Source: Dryocola sp031988645
Lineage (GTDB): Bacteria; Pseudomonadota; Gammaproteobacteria; Enterobacterales; Enterobacteriaceae
Direction of reading: 5' to 3'
Assembly (NCBI RefSeq): GCF_051307045.1
Contig: NZ_CP150452.1
Coordinates: forward strand, 2,480,001 to 2,544,000
Length of the DNA stretch: 64,000 nucleotides
In this document: positions 9,353-18,661 of the stretch, one piece after another
Position numbering within the stretch: position 1 is the stretch's first letter
How the letters are laid out: the number at the start of each line of letters is the position of its first letter
Translations under genes and position numbers: made by a program
Notes under the pieces: model-generated
Database searches by the model: none
What the model was told of the DNA's origin: nothing
What the model saw: the letters and a program-made list of their open reading frames with translations, nothing else

Positions 9353-10717
9353 GTGATTAGCATATTCGACATGTTCAAAGTCGGCATTGGGCCCTCCAGC
9401 TCCCATACCGTCGGGCCGATGAAAGCCGGTAAGCAGTTTGTCGACTCGCTGGTCGAAAAAGGACTGCTTGAGAGCACCACGCGCGTGGCGGTGGACGTCT
9501 ACGGCTCCCTGTCGCTGACGGGCAAAGGCCACCACACCGATATCGCCATTATTATGGGCCTCGCGGGCAACCAGCCGGACACCGTAGATATCGACGCCAT
9601 TCCCGGCTTTATCCGCGACGTTGAAACGCGCGGCCGCCTGTGGCTGGCGCAGGGCCGCCATGAGGTCGACTTCCCGAAAGACAACGGCATGCGCTTTAGC
9701 AGCGACAACCTGCCGCTGCATGAAAACGGCATGACCATCCATGCCTGGAACGGCGACAAAGAGATCTTCACCAAAACCTATTATTCCATCGGCGGCGGTT
9801 TTATCGTCGATGAGGAGCATTTTGGCAAAGACGCCGTCGATGAAATCATCGTGCCCTACTCGTTCAACTCCGCGCAGGAAATGCTGCAGCACTGTAAAGA
9901 TACCGGCATGTCCCTGTCGGGCGTGATCATGCAAAACGAGCTGGCGCTGCACAGCCGTAAAGAGATCGAAGAGTATTTCGCCAACGTATGGAACACCATG
10001 CGCGCCTGTATCGACCGCGGCGTAAATACCGAAGGCGTGCTGCCCGGCCCGCTGCGCGTACCGCGCCGTGCTTCCGCGCTGCGACGTTTGCTGGTCTCCA
10101 GCGACAAAAACTCTAAGGACCCGATGAACGTCGTTGACTGGGTCAACATGTTTGCGCTGGCGGTTAACGAAGAGAACGCCGCCGGCGGACGCGTCGTGAC
10201 CGCGCCGACCAACGGCGCCTGCGGCATCGTCCCTGCGGTGCTTGCCTATTACGATCACTTTATCGAGTCGGTAAGCCCGGACACCTACATCCGTTACTTC
10301 CTGGCTGCGGGCGCGATTGGCGCGCTGTACAAAATGAACGCGTCGATTTCCGGCGCCGAAGTCGGCTGCCAGGGCGAAGTGGGCGTGGCCTGTTCGATGG
10401 CGGCGGCGGGCCTTGCGGAGATTTTAGGCGCAAGTCCTGAGCAGGTCTGCGTCGCCGCAGAAATCGGCATGGAGCACAACCTCGGCCTGACCTGCGACCC
10501 GGTTGCGGGCCAGGTGCAGGTGCCCTGCATCGAACGCAACGCCATTGCCTCGGTAAAAGCGATTAACGCAACCCGCATGGCGATGCGTCGCACCAGCGAG
10601 CCTCGCGTTTCTCTCGATAAGGTTATCGAGACGATGTATGAAACCGGCAAGGATATGAACGCCAAGTACCGCGAAACCTCGCGCGGCGGGCTGGCCATCA
10701 AAGTACAGTGTGACTGA
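9353..10717 (+). CDS. sdaA: L-serine dehydratase 1 (serine deaminase)
   Basis: 454 residues, E. coli length. Iron-sulphur L-serine ammonia-lyase, giving pyruvate and ammonia. Begins VISIFDMFKVGIGPSSSHTVGPMKAG; cysteines for the 4Fe-4S cluster occur in NGACGIVPAV, VGCQGEVGVACS and GLTCDPV. The start is GTG at 9353 with AGAGGAG seven bases before; an in-frame GTG at 9332 is rejected because it would overlap that ribosome site. A terminator follows at 10724. Confidence 0.97.
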   Translation: MISIFDMFKVGIGPSSSHTVGPMKAGKQFVDSLVEKGLLESTTRVAVDVYGSLSLTGKGHHTDIAIIMGLAGNQPDTVDIDAIPGFIRDVETRGRLWLAQGRHEVDFPKDNGMRFSSDNLPLHENGMTIHAWNGDKEIFTKTYYSIGGGFIVDEEHFGKDAVDEIIVPYSFNSAQEMLQHCKDTGMSLSGVIMQNELALHSRKEIEEYFANVWNTMRACIDRGVNTEGVLPGPLRVPRRASALRRLLVSSDKNSKDPMNVVDWVNMFALAVNEENAAGGRVVTAPTNGACGIVPAVLAYYDHFIESVSPDTYIRYFLAAGAIGALYKMNASISGAEVGCQGEVGVACSMAAAGLAEILGASPEQVCVAAEIGMEHNLGLTCDPVAGQVQVPCIERNAIASVKAINATRMAMRRTSEPRVSLDKVIETMYETGKDMNAKYRETSRGGLAIKVQCD

Positions 10718-10723
10718 TCCCTC

Positions 10724-10750
10724 ACGGCGCCTTCTCAGGCGCCGTTTTTA
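10724..10750 (+). terminator. Rho-independent terminator of sdaA
   Basis: Stem ACGGCGCC / GGCGCCGT with a 6-base loop and then TTTTTA, 7 bases after the sdaA stop. Confidence 0.85.
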
Positions 10751-10855
10751 CTTTATAAGCCGCCGTTTTTTCTCGTCGCAAATCCATTCCGCCACTACAC
10801 TTTGAATGTTCTGTGTGCCGTTTCTGGTCGCAGTGCTCAGCAAAGGTGACCATGG

Positions 10856-12455
10856 ATGCAGACCGCGCAACGCATAATTAAAGGGTATCGTCGCAGACGC
10901 TTTACCGTCTGTGCAGCTATGGGCCGTGCTGGTCCTCTTCCTGACGCTCAGCGTAAGGTACGTCGCGGAACGCAACCTTAACGAACAGCGGATGCTGGCG
11001 TTTAATACGCGAGCTATCACCACGCTTGAGAGCATCCTCGCGCCGCTTGACGTGATCGGTACGGACGTCATCCAGCTGGTCGGCACGCCCTGCGAAACGG
11101 CGCAGCTCAGGATCCGCGAGCACGCGGCGCGCCTGCAGACCTTAAGATCCATCACCCTGATTAAAGACGGCGTGCTGTACTGTTCGAGCATATTCGGCTC
11201 CCGCAACGTTCCTGTTTCGCAGCTGCAGCCCGGCCTGCCTTCCGCGTCGCCGCTTCTGCTGCTTTCCACCGACAGCTCATTGCTTAAAGGCACCCCCGTT
11301 CTGGTGTCCTGGCATCCGCTGGCGAACTCCAGCCTCGACGGCGTGATGGAAATCATAAACATTGAGATGCTGACGGGTTTGATGCTGGTACCCGAGCGGC
11401 CCTGGGTTTCGCGCGCCGTGCTCAACGTCGCCGGCTCGCACCTGGAATACGGGAAAGGTTTACTCGCGCGCGTGAGCGTGGATAACGGCCTGGTGAGCCA
11501 CGAAATGGTTTCGGAGAAATTCCCGTTCTCCATTACCACCATTGGCCCTTCCGCCGGAGACCTGGCGCTAAAAAATTTGCCGACCCAGTTCCCCCTGGCA
11601 TTGATCCTTAGCATGCTGATCGGCTATATCACCTGGCTTGCCACGGCCAACCGCATGAGCTTTTCCTGGGAGATTAACCTCGGGCTTGCGTCGCGCGAGT
11701 TTGAGGTATTCTGCCAGCCGCTGCTAAACGCGCTGAATCTGCAGTGCGTGGGCGTGGAACTGCTGCTGCGCTGGAATAATCCACGCCAGGGCTGGATATC
11801 GCCCGAGGTCTTTATTCCACTGGCCGAACAGCAGGATCTTATCGCGCCGCTGACGCGTTTTGTGCTGGATGAAACGGTGCGCCACATAGATATGTTCCCG
11901 AAATCCCGCGAATTCCATATCGGTATTAACGTGGCGGCCAGCCATTTTCACGATGGCGAAATTACCGACGACCTGAAGCGCTACTGGTTCCCGGCCGACC
12001 CTAAGCAGCAGCTTATTCTGGAGCTAACCGAGCGTGATGCGCTGCCGGACGTCGACTATCGCGTGGTGCGTGATTTGCACCGGCTGGGGGTCAAACTGGC
12101 CATTGATGATTTTGGCACCGGCCAGAGTTCGCTGGCCTATCTGGAGACGCTGAATCCCAACGTATTAAAAATTGATAAATCCTTCACCGCGGCGATAGGC
12201 ACGGATGCGGTTAACTCAACGGTGACGGATATTATCATCGCGCTGGCGCAGCGCCTGGGCATCGATCTGGTGGCGGAAGGGGTGGAGACGCCGGAGCAGG
12301 CGGAGTATCTGCGCAACCACGGCGTGAATATCCTGCAGGGCTATTTGTACGCGCGGCCGATGCCGTTAAACGAGTTTCCGCGCTGGCTCGAGGGCCGCAA
12401 TTCGCCGCCCCCTCGCCATAACGGTCACGCAGTTCCTCTGCTGCCGCTGCGCTGA
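10856..12455 (+). pseudogene. pdeD: CSS-domain c-di-GMP phosphodiesterase PdeD, frameshifted near start
   Basis: YoaD/PdeD-type membrane protein: short cytoplasmic N-terminus, first TM (about 18-38), periplasmic CSS domain, second TM (LPTQFPLALILSMLIGYITWLAT), then an EAL domain (VELLLRWNNP, the EAL-equivalent being ELL; IDDFGTG; LKIDKSF; LVAEGVET). Hydrolyses c-di-GMP. True start ATG 10856 reads MQTAQRIIKGYRRRRFTVCA as in the family, but GGGCC at 10921-10925 throws it out of frame; deleting one G gives 532 residues, the E. coli length. The open frame from 10911 is only the rest. GGCC-set member. Confidence 0.9.
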
Positions 12456-14015
12456 TTACTCTTCTTCATCCTGGTGGGGATCGCGCTCTTTTACGACGCG
12501 AACCAGGTCCACGCGGTAGTCGTTAGCTTCCAGGATCTGCACGCTAAGCGGAGCAACCTCAATCACATCGCCCGGTTTTGGAATCTGGCCGTTAACCGCG
12601 ATCACCAGCCCGGCGATAGAGGCGATATCCTCTTCGTCATTGACCAGCGTGTTGATATCCAGATGCTGCTGCAGGGCGTGCAAATCGGTTGAGCCTTTCA
12701 CCAGCCAGCCGGCGCCGTCGCGGATAATTTCCGGCGTTTCGTCAGCGTCCGGGAATTCCCCGGCGATAGCTTCCAGCACGTCCAGCGGCGTGACCAGCCC
12801 CTGCACCACCCCGAACTCGTTGTTGACGATAACGAAGCTGCCGCGAGCGCGGCGCAGCACGCCCAGCAGGTTTATCGGATCCAGGGTTTCCGGCACGACG
12901 ATTGCCGGCGTGCGGGAAGCAATAGCCGTGACGTCCGCACCTTTGTCCAGCGCCACCAGCAGCTCTTTGGCCCGCACGATGCCGATAATCTCATCCAGCT
13001 CGCCGCGGCACACCGGGAACAGGCTGTGCGGGGATTCCAGCAGCTGATCGCGAATTTCCGCAACGGATTTATGCGCGTCTACCCAGGAGATTTCGCCGCG
13101 TGGCGTCATGATGCTGCGCAGCGAACGTGAGGCGAGCGTCAGCACACCGTTAATCATGTAGCGCTCTTCAGCCGCAAAGGCTTCCGCTTCAATCGGGGTG
13201 ATGGTTTTGCTCTCATCGCGCTCCGCCCGTTCCTGGCGTTTGCCGTTCATCAGACGCAGGATCGCATCAGCGGTACGGGCGCGTAACGGAACGTTCGACT
13301 GATGGCGAATAAAGTTGTGCCGCGCAATCTGGTTAAACAGCTCGATGATGATTGAGAAGCCGATGGCCGCGTACAGGTAGCCTTTAGGGATATGGAACCC
13401 GAAGCCTTCCGCCACCAGGCTAAGACCAATCATTAACAGGAAGCTAAGGCAAAGCACCACCACCGTAGGATGCTGGTTGACGAAGTTGGTCAGCGGCCTG
13501 GACGCCAGCAGCATCACGCCCATGGCGATAACCACCGCGGCCATCATTATCGGCAGATGGTTGACCATCCCCACGGCGGTAATAACCGCATCCAGCGAGA
13601 ATACCGCGTCCAGCACGACAATCTGCAGCACCACCACCCAGAAGCTGGCATAGCCTTTTCCGTGTCCGTCGCCGTGCTGGCGGTTTTCCAGCCGCTCGTG
13701 CAATTCCGTCGTCGCTTTAAACAGCAGGAATATCCCCCCGACCAGCATGATTAAATCGCGTCCCGAGAAGGCCTTGTCCATGACGCTAAACAGCGGCTGG
13801 GTCAGGGTCACCAACCATGAGATTAACGACAGCAAGCCGAGTCGCATCACTAAAGCCAGGGATAAACCGATAAGTCTGGCTTTATCGCGTTGTTTTGGCG
13901 GCAGTTTATCAGCAAGGATGGCGATAAATACCAGGTTATCGATACCCAGTACGATCTCCAGCACGACAAGCGTCAGCAGGCCGGCCCAGATTTGCGGGTC
14001 CATTAAGAATTCCAT
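12456..14015 (-). CDS. yoaE: TerC-family membrane protein with CBS and CorC domains, YoaE
   Basis: 519 residues. N-terminal TerC domain with about seven TM segments (LLTLVVLEIVLGIDNLVFIAI, QIVVLDAVFSLDAVITAVGM; the paired Asp residues are typical), then two CBS domains (SIMTPRGEISWVDAHKSV; SRTPAIVVPETLDPINLL) and a C-terminal CorC_HlyC domain (SVQILEANDYRVDLVRVVK). Ion-export role is inferred from TerC/CorC families. Start is ATG 14015 (MEFLMDPQIW), with GGAG 6 bases before; the in-frame ATG at 14036 lacks this. It converges on pdeD, the stop codons abutting, and is preceded by a long leader. Confidence 0.92.
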   Translation of the reverse strand: MEFLMDPQIWAGLLTLVVLEIVLGIDNLVFIAILADKLPPKQRDKARLIGLSLALVMRLGLLSLISWLVTLTQPLFSVMDKAFSGRDLIMLVGGIFLLFKATTELHERLENRQHGDGHGKGYASFWVVVLQIVVLDAVFSLDAVITAVGMVNHLPIMMAAVVIAMGVMLLASRPLTNFVNQHPTVVVLCLSFLLMIGLSLVAEGFGFHIPKGYLYAAIGFSIIIELFNQIARHNFIRHQSNVPLRARTADAILRLMNGKRQERAERDESKTITPIEAEAFAAEERYMINGVLTLASRSLRSIMTPRGEISWVDAHKSVAEIRDQLLESPHSLFPVCRGELDEIIGIVRAKELLVALDKGADVTAIASRTPAIVVPETLDPINLLGVLRRARGSFVIVNNEFGVVQGLVTPLDVLEAIAGEFPDADETPEIIRDGAGWLVKGSTDLHALQQHLDINTLVNDEEDIASIAGLVIAVNGQIPKPGDVIEVAPLSVQILEANDYRVDLVRVVKERDPHQDEEE

Positions 14016-14488
14016 GACAAACTCCGGCTGTTGCAATAGCTAAACGGCACCACACAATGCGCGGGCGCAGCGCTGTTAACGGTATGGGTAAACGGACGGG
14101 AAATGTCGCGTTGCTGGACTGAGGCTTGAGTCCGGGAAGTGAAAAGACGTCGGTGACGGTCCATACGGCGGGCTGCTGCCCTCTACTCCTTGGAAATTAA
14201 ACAGGAGCTCAACATTATCAGAGCAAAATACCCTTTTGCAAAGATTTACCTGTCTTTGCAATTTAAATGTCACTTAATCAGGTCATATTTTGCACTTCAA
14301 TTCATTGAAAGCATAACAAAGTTAAATTACGGATCTTCATCACATAAATTATTTTTTCACTGTCTAAAATAATTCCGGTAAATGATTCAACTTTTCTTAA
14401 CCCCTTATCTGAATCGATTCATGCGATCGGTTCAGATCTAAAGAAACATTCGTAAGGATGTTGCAATGACAAACTCAGGAGGTAGCAA
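14016..14488. promoter_or_regulatory. Divergent control region yoaE / manX with long yoaE leader
   Basis: 473 bases with no gene. The yoaE side (14016-14215) is GC-rich and folds into several short hairpins: GGACT/AGTCC at 14116-14133 and GGG-CTGCTG-CCC at 14170-14181. The minus strand begins with AAGGAGTAGAGGGCAG. The manX side (14230-14488) is AT-rich, carries an Mlc/NagC-like palindrome, and ends with the manX ribosome site AGGAGGTAG. Open frames here are short and unlike any family. Confidence 0.5.
14348..14373. promoter_or_regulatory. Probable Mlc/NagC operator of manXYZ
   Basis: Palindrome ATTATTTT - 10 bases - AAAATAAT fits the TTATTT-N-AAATAA operator shared by Mlc and NagC, both known repressors of E. 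coli manXYZ. It sits about 115 bases before the manX start. Assigned by pattern and position. Confidence 0.6.
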
Positions 14489-15451
14489 GTGACTATTGCT
14501 ATTGTCATAGGCACGCACGGCTGGGCGGCGGAACAGCTGCTGAAAACCGCCGAAATGCTATTAGGCGAGCAAGAAAACGTTGGCTGGATAGATTTCGTTC
14601 CCGGTGAAAACGCCGAAACGCTGATTGAAAAGTACAACGCGCGGCTGGCGAATCTGGACACCGGTAAAGGTGTGCTGTTTCTGGTCGATACCTGGGGCGG
14701 TAGTCCTTTCAATGCGGCAAGCCGTATTGTCGTCGACAAAGAGCATTACGAAGTCGTGGCCGGGGTCAACATTCCGATGCTGGTCGAGACGCTGATGGCG
14801 CGTGATGATAACCCTTCCTTTGATGAACTGGTGGCGCTGGCGATAGAAACCGGCCGTGAAGGGGTTAAGGCCCTGAAAGCTCAGCCCGTTGAAAAAGCAG
14901 CCCCTGTAGCGGCAGCGCCAAAAGCGGCGGCGCCGGCTAAGCCAATGGGTCCAAACGACTATATGAACATTGGTCTGGCCCGTATCGACGACCGCTTAAT
15001 TCACGGCCAGGTCGCTACCCGCTGGACTAAAGAAACCAACGTCACGCGCATCATCGTCGTCAGCGACGAGGTCGCAGCCGATACCGTACGTAAAACGCTG
15101 TTAACCCAGGTCGCACCTCCTGGCGTTACCGCGCACGTGGTGGACGTGGCGAAAATGATCCGCGTCTATAACAACCCGAAATATGCAGGCGATCGTGTGA
15201 TGCTGCTCTTTACTAATCCAACCGACGTTGAGCGCGTGGTGGAAGGCGGCGTGAAAATTACTTCGGTCAATATCGGTGGTATGGCGTTCCGCCAGGGCAA
15301 AACCCAGGTGAACAACGCTATTTCAGTCGATGAAAAAGATATTGCGGCCTTTAAGAAACTGAACGAGCGCGGCATTGAGCTTGAAGCCCGTAAGGTCTCA
15401 ACCGATCAAAAACTCAAAATGATGGATCTGATCGCGAAGGTGAAAAGCTAA
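14489..15451 (+). CDS. manX: Mannose PTS EIIAB component ManX
   Basis: 320 residues (E. coli 323). Cytoplasmic phosphotransfer protein of the mannose/glucose/glucosamine PTS. IIA domain 1-130 with the phosphorylated His10 (VIGTHGWA); Ala/Pro-rich linker about 134-152 (EKAAPVAAAPKAAAPAKP); IIB domain with His172 in DDRLIHGQV. Start is GTG at 14489 with a near-perfect AGGAGGT before it. First gene of manXYZ; manY starts 75 bases on. Confidence 0.97.
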   Translation: MTIAIVIGTHGWAAEQLLKTAEMLLGEQENVGWIDFVPGENAETLIEKYNARLANLDTGKGVLFLVDTWGGSPFNAASRIVVDKEHYEVVAGVNIPMLVETLMARDDNPSFDELVALAIETGREGVKALKAQPVEKAAPVAAAPKAAAPAKPMGPNDYMNIGLARIDDRLIHGQVATRWTKETNVTRIIVVSDEVAADTVRKTLLTQVAPPGVTAHVVDVAKMIRVYNNPKYAGDRVMLLFTNPTDVERVVEGGVKITSVNIGGMAFRQGKTQVNNAISVDEKDIAAFKKLNERGIELEARKVSTDQKLKMMDLIAKVKS

Positions 15452-15525
15452 CCGCTGCCGAATTTGCCTGATTCTACGTTTTGCTCAGTTTTTACACTTA
15501 AGTCATACGTTTAAGGAGAAGTACA

Positions 15526-16326
15526 ATGGAGATTACCACTCTTCAGATTGTGCTGGTGTTTATCGTAGCCTGTATTGCCGGTATGGAATCAGTCCTTGAT
15601 GAATTTCAGTTCCACCGTCCGCTTGTCGCCTGTACTCTAATCGGTCTTGTACTGGGTGATATGAAAACCGGTATTATTATCGGCGGTACCCTCGAAATGA
15701 TCGCGCTGGGCTGGATGAACATCGGCGCCGCCGTTGCGCCAGATGCCGCTCTCGCCTCCATTATCTCAACCATTCTGGTTATCGCCGGCCATCAGGGCAT
15801 TGGTTCCGGTATCGCGCTGGCCATCCCGCTGGCCGCGGCAGGCCAGGTGCTGACCATCATCGTTCGTACCATTACCGTTGGTTTCCAGCACGCGGCGGAT
15901 AAAGCTGCCGAAAACGGCAACCTCTCAGCCCTTTCCTGGATCCACGTCTCCTCCCTGTTCCTGCAGGCGATGCGTATCGCGATCCCGGCGGTCATCGTGG
16001 CGATTTCCGTCGGCACCAGCGAAGTGCAGAACATGCTTAACGCCATCCCTGAGGTGGTAACCAGCGGTCTGAACATCGCCGGCGGCATGATCGTTGTTGT
16101 TGGTTACGCCATGGTTATCAACATGATGCGCGCAGGCTACCTGATGCCGTTCTTCTACCTGGGCTTCGTAACCGCCGCGTTCACCGAGTTCAACCTCGTT
16201 GCGCTGGGCGTGATTGGCGCCGTGATGGCCATCCTGTATATCCAGCTTAGCCCGAAATACAACCGTTCCGCGGGTGCCCCGGCGCCGGCAGCTGGTTCTA
16301 ACGACCTCGATAACGAATTAGATTAA
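15526..16326 (+). CDS. manY: Mannose PTS EIIC component ManY
   Basis: 266 residues, E. coli length. Membrane sugar channel subunit of the mannose PTS; several TM segments (TLQIVLVFIVACIAGMESVLD, VNMMRAGYLMPFFYLGFV-like) with the family block GDMKTGIIIGGTLEMIALGWMNIGA. Also the subunit used as phage lambda entry factor in E. coli, with ManZ. Ribosome site AAGGAGAAG. Sits between manX and manZ. Confidence 0.97.
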   Translation: MEITTLQIVLVFIVACIAGMESVLDEFQFHRPLVACTLIGLVLGDMKTGIIIGGTLEMIALGWMNIGAAVAPDAALASIISTILVIAGHQGIGSGIALAIPLAAAGQVLTIIVRTITVGFQHAADKAAENGNLSALSWIHVSSLFLQAMRIAIPAVIVAISVGTSEVQNMLNAIPEVVTSGLNIAGGMIVVVGYAMVINMMRAGYLMPFFYLGFVTAAFTEFNLVALGVIGAVMAILYIQLSPKYNRSAGAPAPAAGSNDLDNELD

Positions 16327-16338
16327 TAGGTGAGCGAA

Positions 16339-17194
16339 ATGGTTGATACCACCAAAACAACGACTACCGAGAAGAAACTCACCGCTGGTGATATTCGTGG
16401 CGTGTTCCTGCGTTCGAACCTCTTCCAGGGTTCCTGGAACTTCGAACGTATGCAGGCGCTGGGCTTCTGCTTCTCGATGATTCCGGCGATTAAACGCCTG
16501 TATCCTGAGAATAACGACGCGCGCAAACAGGCGATTAAACGTCACCTGGAGTTCTTCAACACCCATCCTTACGTAGCGGCGCCCGTGCTGGGCGTAACGC
16601 TTGCGATGGAAGAGCAGCGCGCCAACGGCGCGGAGATCGACGATGGCGCCATTAACGGCATCAAAGTTGGTCTGATGGGGCCGCTGGCGGGCGTAGGCGA
16701 CCCCATCTTCTGGGGCACCGTGCGTCCCGTCTTCGCAGCCCTGGGCGCCGGGATCGCCATGAGCGGCAGCCTGCTGGGTCCATTGCTGTTCTTTATCCTG
16801 TTTAACGCCGTGCGTTTGCTGACCCGTTACTACGGCGTGGCCTACGGTTACCGTAAGGGTATTGATATCGTTAAGGATATGGGCGGCGGCTTCCTGCAAA
16901 AACTGACCGAGGGGGCGTCGATTCTCGGCCTCTTTGTCATGGGGGCGCTGGTTAACAAGTGGACGCACGTTAATATCCCGCTGGTGGTATCGAGGATCAC
17001 CGACCAGACCGGCGCGGTTAAAGTCACCACCGTGCAAACCATCCTCGATCAGCTGATGCCGGGCCTTGTGCCGCTGCTGTTGACCTTCGCCTGTATGTGG
17101 CTACTGCGTAAGAAAGTGAACGCGCTGTGGATAATCATGGGCTTCTTCGTCATCGGTATTGTCGGTTATGCTATCGGGCCTGCTGGGCCTGTAA
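16339..17194 (+). pseudogene. manZ: Mannose PTS EIID component ManZ, frameshifted at last codons
   Basis: EIID subunit; with ManY forms the membrane complex. Starts at ATG 16339 (MVDTTKTTTTEKKLTAGDIRGVFLRSNLFQGSWNFE; AGGTGAGCG before it). The protein follows E. coli ManZ to ...FFVIGIVGYAIG; E. coli then ends in LLGL. Here GGGCC at 17176-17180 shifts the frame and the reading runs on for about 24 residues through a transcription terminator to 17253. Deleting one G gives GLLGL and TAA at 17192-17194, 284 residues. GGCC-set member. Confidence 0.92.
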
Positions 17195-17208
17195 TTAAGC
17201 TGCTATGC

Positions 17209-17234
17209 AAACCGGGGCCCTGCCCCGGTTTTTT
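17209..17234 (+). terminator. Rho-independent terminator of manXYZ
   Basis: Stem AAACCGGGGC / GCCCCGGTTT, 3-base loop, then TTTT. It lies 14 bases after the restored manZ stop, showing the uncorrected manZ reading frame would cross a terminator. Confidence 0.85.
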
Positions 17235-17259
17235 ATTTCAGAAGGAAGATTAAGACGTG

Positions 17260-17718
17260 ATGACGTTAACGGATGTGGTGCTGCTGGTCTTTATCGCCGT
17301 CCTGCTCGGCTGGGCGATTTATAACGAATTTATTATGGATAAGCTCAAAGGCACCACGCGCCTGGCCATTCCCCTTCTGCGGCGTAACCGCATCGACAGC
17401 ACGATTTTTGTCGGCCTGGTGGGGATCCTCATTTACAACAACATCACCGCTAACGGCACCGCGTTGACCACCTGGCTATTATCTGCCCTGGCGCTGGTCG
17501 CTATTTATCTCTCATGGATTCGTCAGCCCAGGCTGCTGTTCAAAAATGAAGGTTTCTTCTTTGCCGGCGCATGGATCCTCTATTCCCGTATAAAAGAGAT
17601 GAATTTATCCGAGGACGGCGTTCTGGTGATGCAATTAGAGCAGCGGCGTTTGCTTATCCGCGTCAGGAATATAGACGACCTGGAAAAAATTTATAAACTT
17701 CTCGTTGTCACTCAATAG
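17260..17718 (+). CDS. yobD: DUF986 inner-membrane protein YobD
   Basis: 152 residues from ATG 17260, E. coli length; a GTG directly before (17257) is also possible. N-terminal TM (VVLLVFIAVLLGWAIYNEFIM) and two more TM segments (IFVGLVGILIYNNI; WLLSALALVAIYLSWI), then a conserved cytoplasmic end (MNLSEDGVLVMQLEQRRLLIRVRNIDDLEKIYKLLV). Function unknown. Sits between manXYZ and mntP as in E. coli. Confidence 0.92.
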   Translation: MTLTDVVLLVFIAVLLGWAIYNEFIMDKLKGTTRLAIPLLRRNRIDSTIFVGLVGILIYNNITANGTALTTWLLSALALVAIYLSWIRQPRLLFKNEGFFFAGAWILYSRIKEMNLSEDGVLVMQLEQRRLLIRVRNIDDLEKIYKLLVVTQ

Positions 17719-17721
17719 CTT

Positions 17722-17747
17722 AAAAACATAGCAATACCTATATTTTT
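17722..17747. promoter_or_regulatory. MntR-like box 1 upstream of mntP
   Basis: AAAAACATAGCAATACCTAT followed by a T-run resembles the MntR operator (AAACATAGC-n-GCTATGTTT). MntR with manganese activates mntP in E. coli. Confidence 0.55.
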
Positions 17748-17766
17748 TGACCAGTTTGCGGGTTTT

Positions 17767-17788
17767 AAAAACATAGCCAAAGCTATTT
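17767..17788. promoter_or_regulatory. MntR-like box 2 upstream of mntP
   Basis: AAAACATAGCCAAAGCTATT: a second, better centred copy of the MntR palindrome 45 bases after the first. Confidence 0.6.
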
Positions 17789-17839
17789 CCGGCTATTTTG
17801 CGCGCTTATTTATTAACGGTTTGATAACCTTTTCAATTA

Positions 17840-17858
17840 AATGAAAATCGTTATCATT
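17840..17858. promoter_or_regulatory. Fur-like box upstream of mntP
   Basis: AATGAAAATCGTTATCATT is an imperfect palindrome near the Fur consensus GATAATGATAATCATTATC. Fur control of mntP is known in E. coli; assignment here is by likeness. Confidence 0.5.
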
Positions 17859-17914
17859 TGCGCAGTTAAAGGTCAATATCAAATATTGTTTTAACTTCAA
17901 AAAATATGTTAAGG

Positions 17915-18085
17915 TTGCGCCCGTCGTTGGGGAGTAGCCGATTTTCACTTCCGTGAAAATGTACATGTCAACATACTCGTTCTAAGAACGTGGCGTGTAC
18001 GACTCAGATAGAGTAGGCGAGACCATAGGCACGTAACCATCGAACGTTGGGGATGGGTGACGTGTATATGATCTTCCCAACTGAG
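17915..18085 (+). ncRNA. yybP-ykoY manganese riboswitch, mntP leader
   Basis: The mntP 5' leader carries the conserved pieces of the yybP-ykoY family in order: TTGGGGAGTAGCCG (17927-17940), ATGTCAACATACTCG (about 17965-17979) and GGCGAGACCAT (18017-18027), with paired flanking arms. In E. coli this RNA (the mntP leader) senses Mn2+ and raises mntP expression. Outer borders approximate. Confidence 0.88.
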
Positions 18086-18093
18086 GCGCCGTA

Positions 18094-18660
18094 ATGAATC
18101 TCTCCGCAACTCTTCTCCTCGCCTTTGGCATGTCGATGGACGCTTTCGCCGCATCGATAGGTAAAGGCGCCTCGCTGCACAAACCCAAATTTTCCGAAGC
18201 GCTGCGCACCGGGCTTATTTTCGGCGTTATTGAGGCTATTACCCCGCTTATCGGCTGGTGTCTTGGCCTGCTGGCAAGCCAGGTGGTGCTGGAATGGAAC
18301 CACTGGGTGGCCTTTGTGCTGCTGGTGTTCCTTGGCGGCAGGATGCTTATCGAAGGGTTCCGCGGCGGGAATGAAGAAGAGGCGCCGAAGCTACAGCGAC
18401 ACGGCTTCTGGCTATTAGTCACCACCGCCATCGCCACCAGCCTGGACGCCATGGCGGTAGGGGTGGGCCTGGCGTTTTTAAAGGTCAACATCATTGAAAC
18501 CGCGCTGGCGATTGGCTGCGCCACGATGATTATGTCCACGCTGGGAATGATGGTCGGCCGCTTTATCGGCCCGATGCTGGGCAAACGCGCCGAGATCCTC
18601 GGCGGCCTGGTGCTGATTGGCATCGGCTGCCAGATTCTGTACAGCCATTTTCACCCTTAA
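18094..18660 (+). CDS. mntP: Manganese efflux pump MntP
   Basis: 188 residues, E. coli length. Six-TM MntP family exporter with two DUF204 halves: LLAFGMSMDAFAASIGKGA in the first, TTAIATSLDAMAVGVGLAF in the second, each with the essential Asp. Exports Mn2+ and protects from manganese excess. Start ATG 18094 lies directly after the Mn riboswitch. Converges on rlmA with no gap for a terminator. Confidence 0.97.
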   Translation: MNLSATLLLAFGMSMDAFAASIGKGASLHKPKFSEALRTGLIFGVIEAITPLIGWCLGLLASQVVLEWNHWVAFVLLVFLGGRMLIEGFRGGNEEEAPKLQRHGFWLLVTTAIATSLDAMAVGVGLAFLKVNIIETALAIGCATMIMSTLGMMVGRFIGPMLGKRAEILGGLVLIGIGCQILYSHFHP

Positions 18661-18661
18661 G

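Noticed and set aside
9314..10258. 314-codon frame on the minus strand across sdaA
   Set aside because: Fully antisense to sdaA, an unmistakable intact gene; composition is a shadow of GC-rich codons.
14016..14215. yybP-ykoY riboswitch before yoaE
   Set aside because: The AAGGAGTAG start is suggestive but the conserved CAACATACTC and GGCGAGACCA parts are missing.
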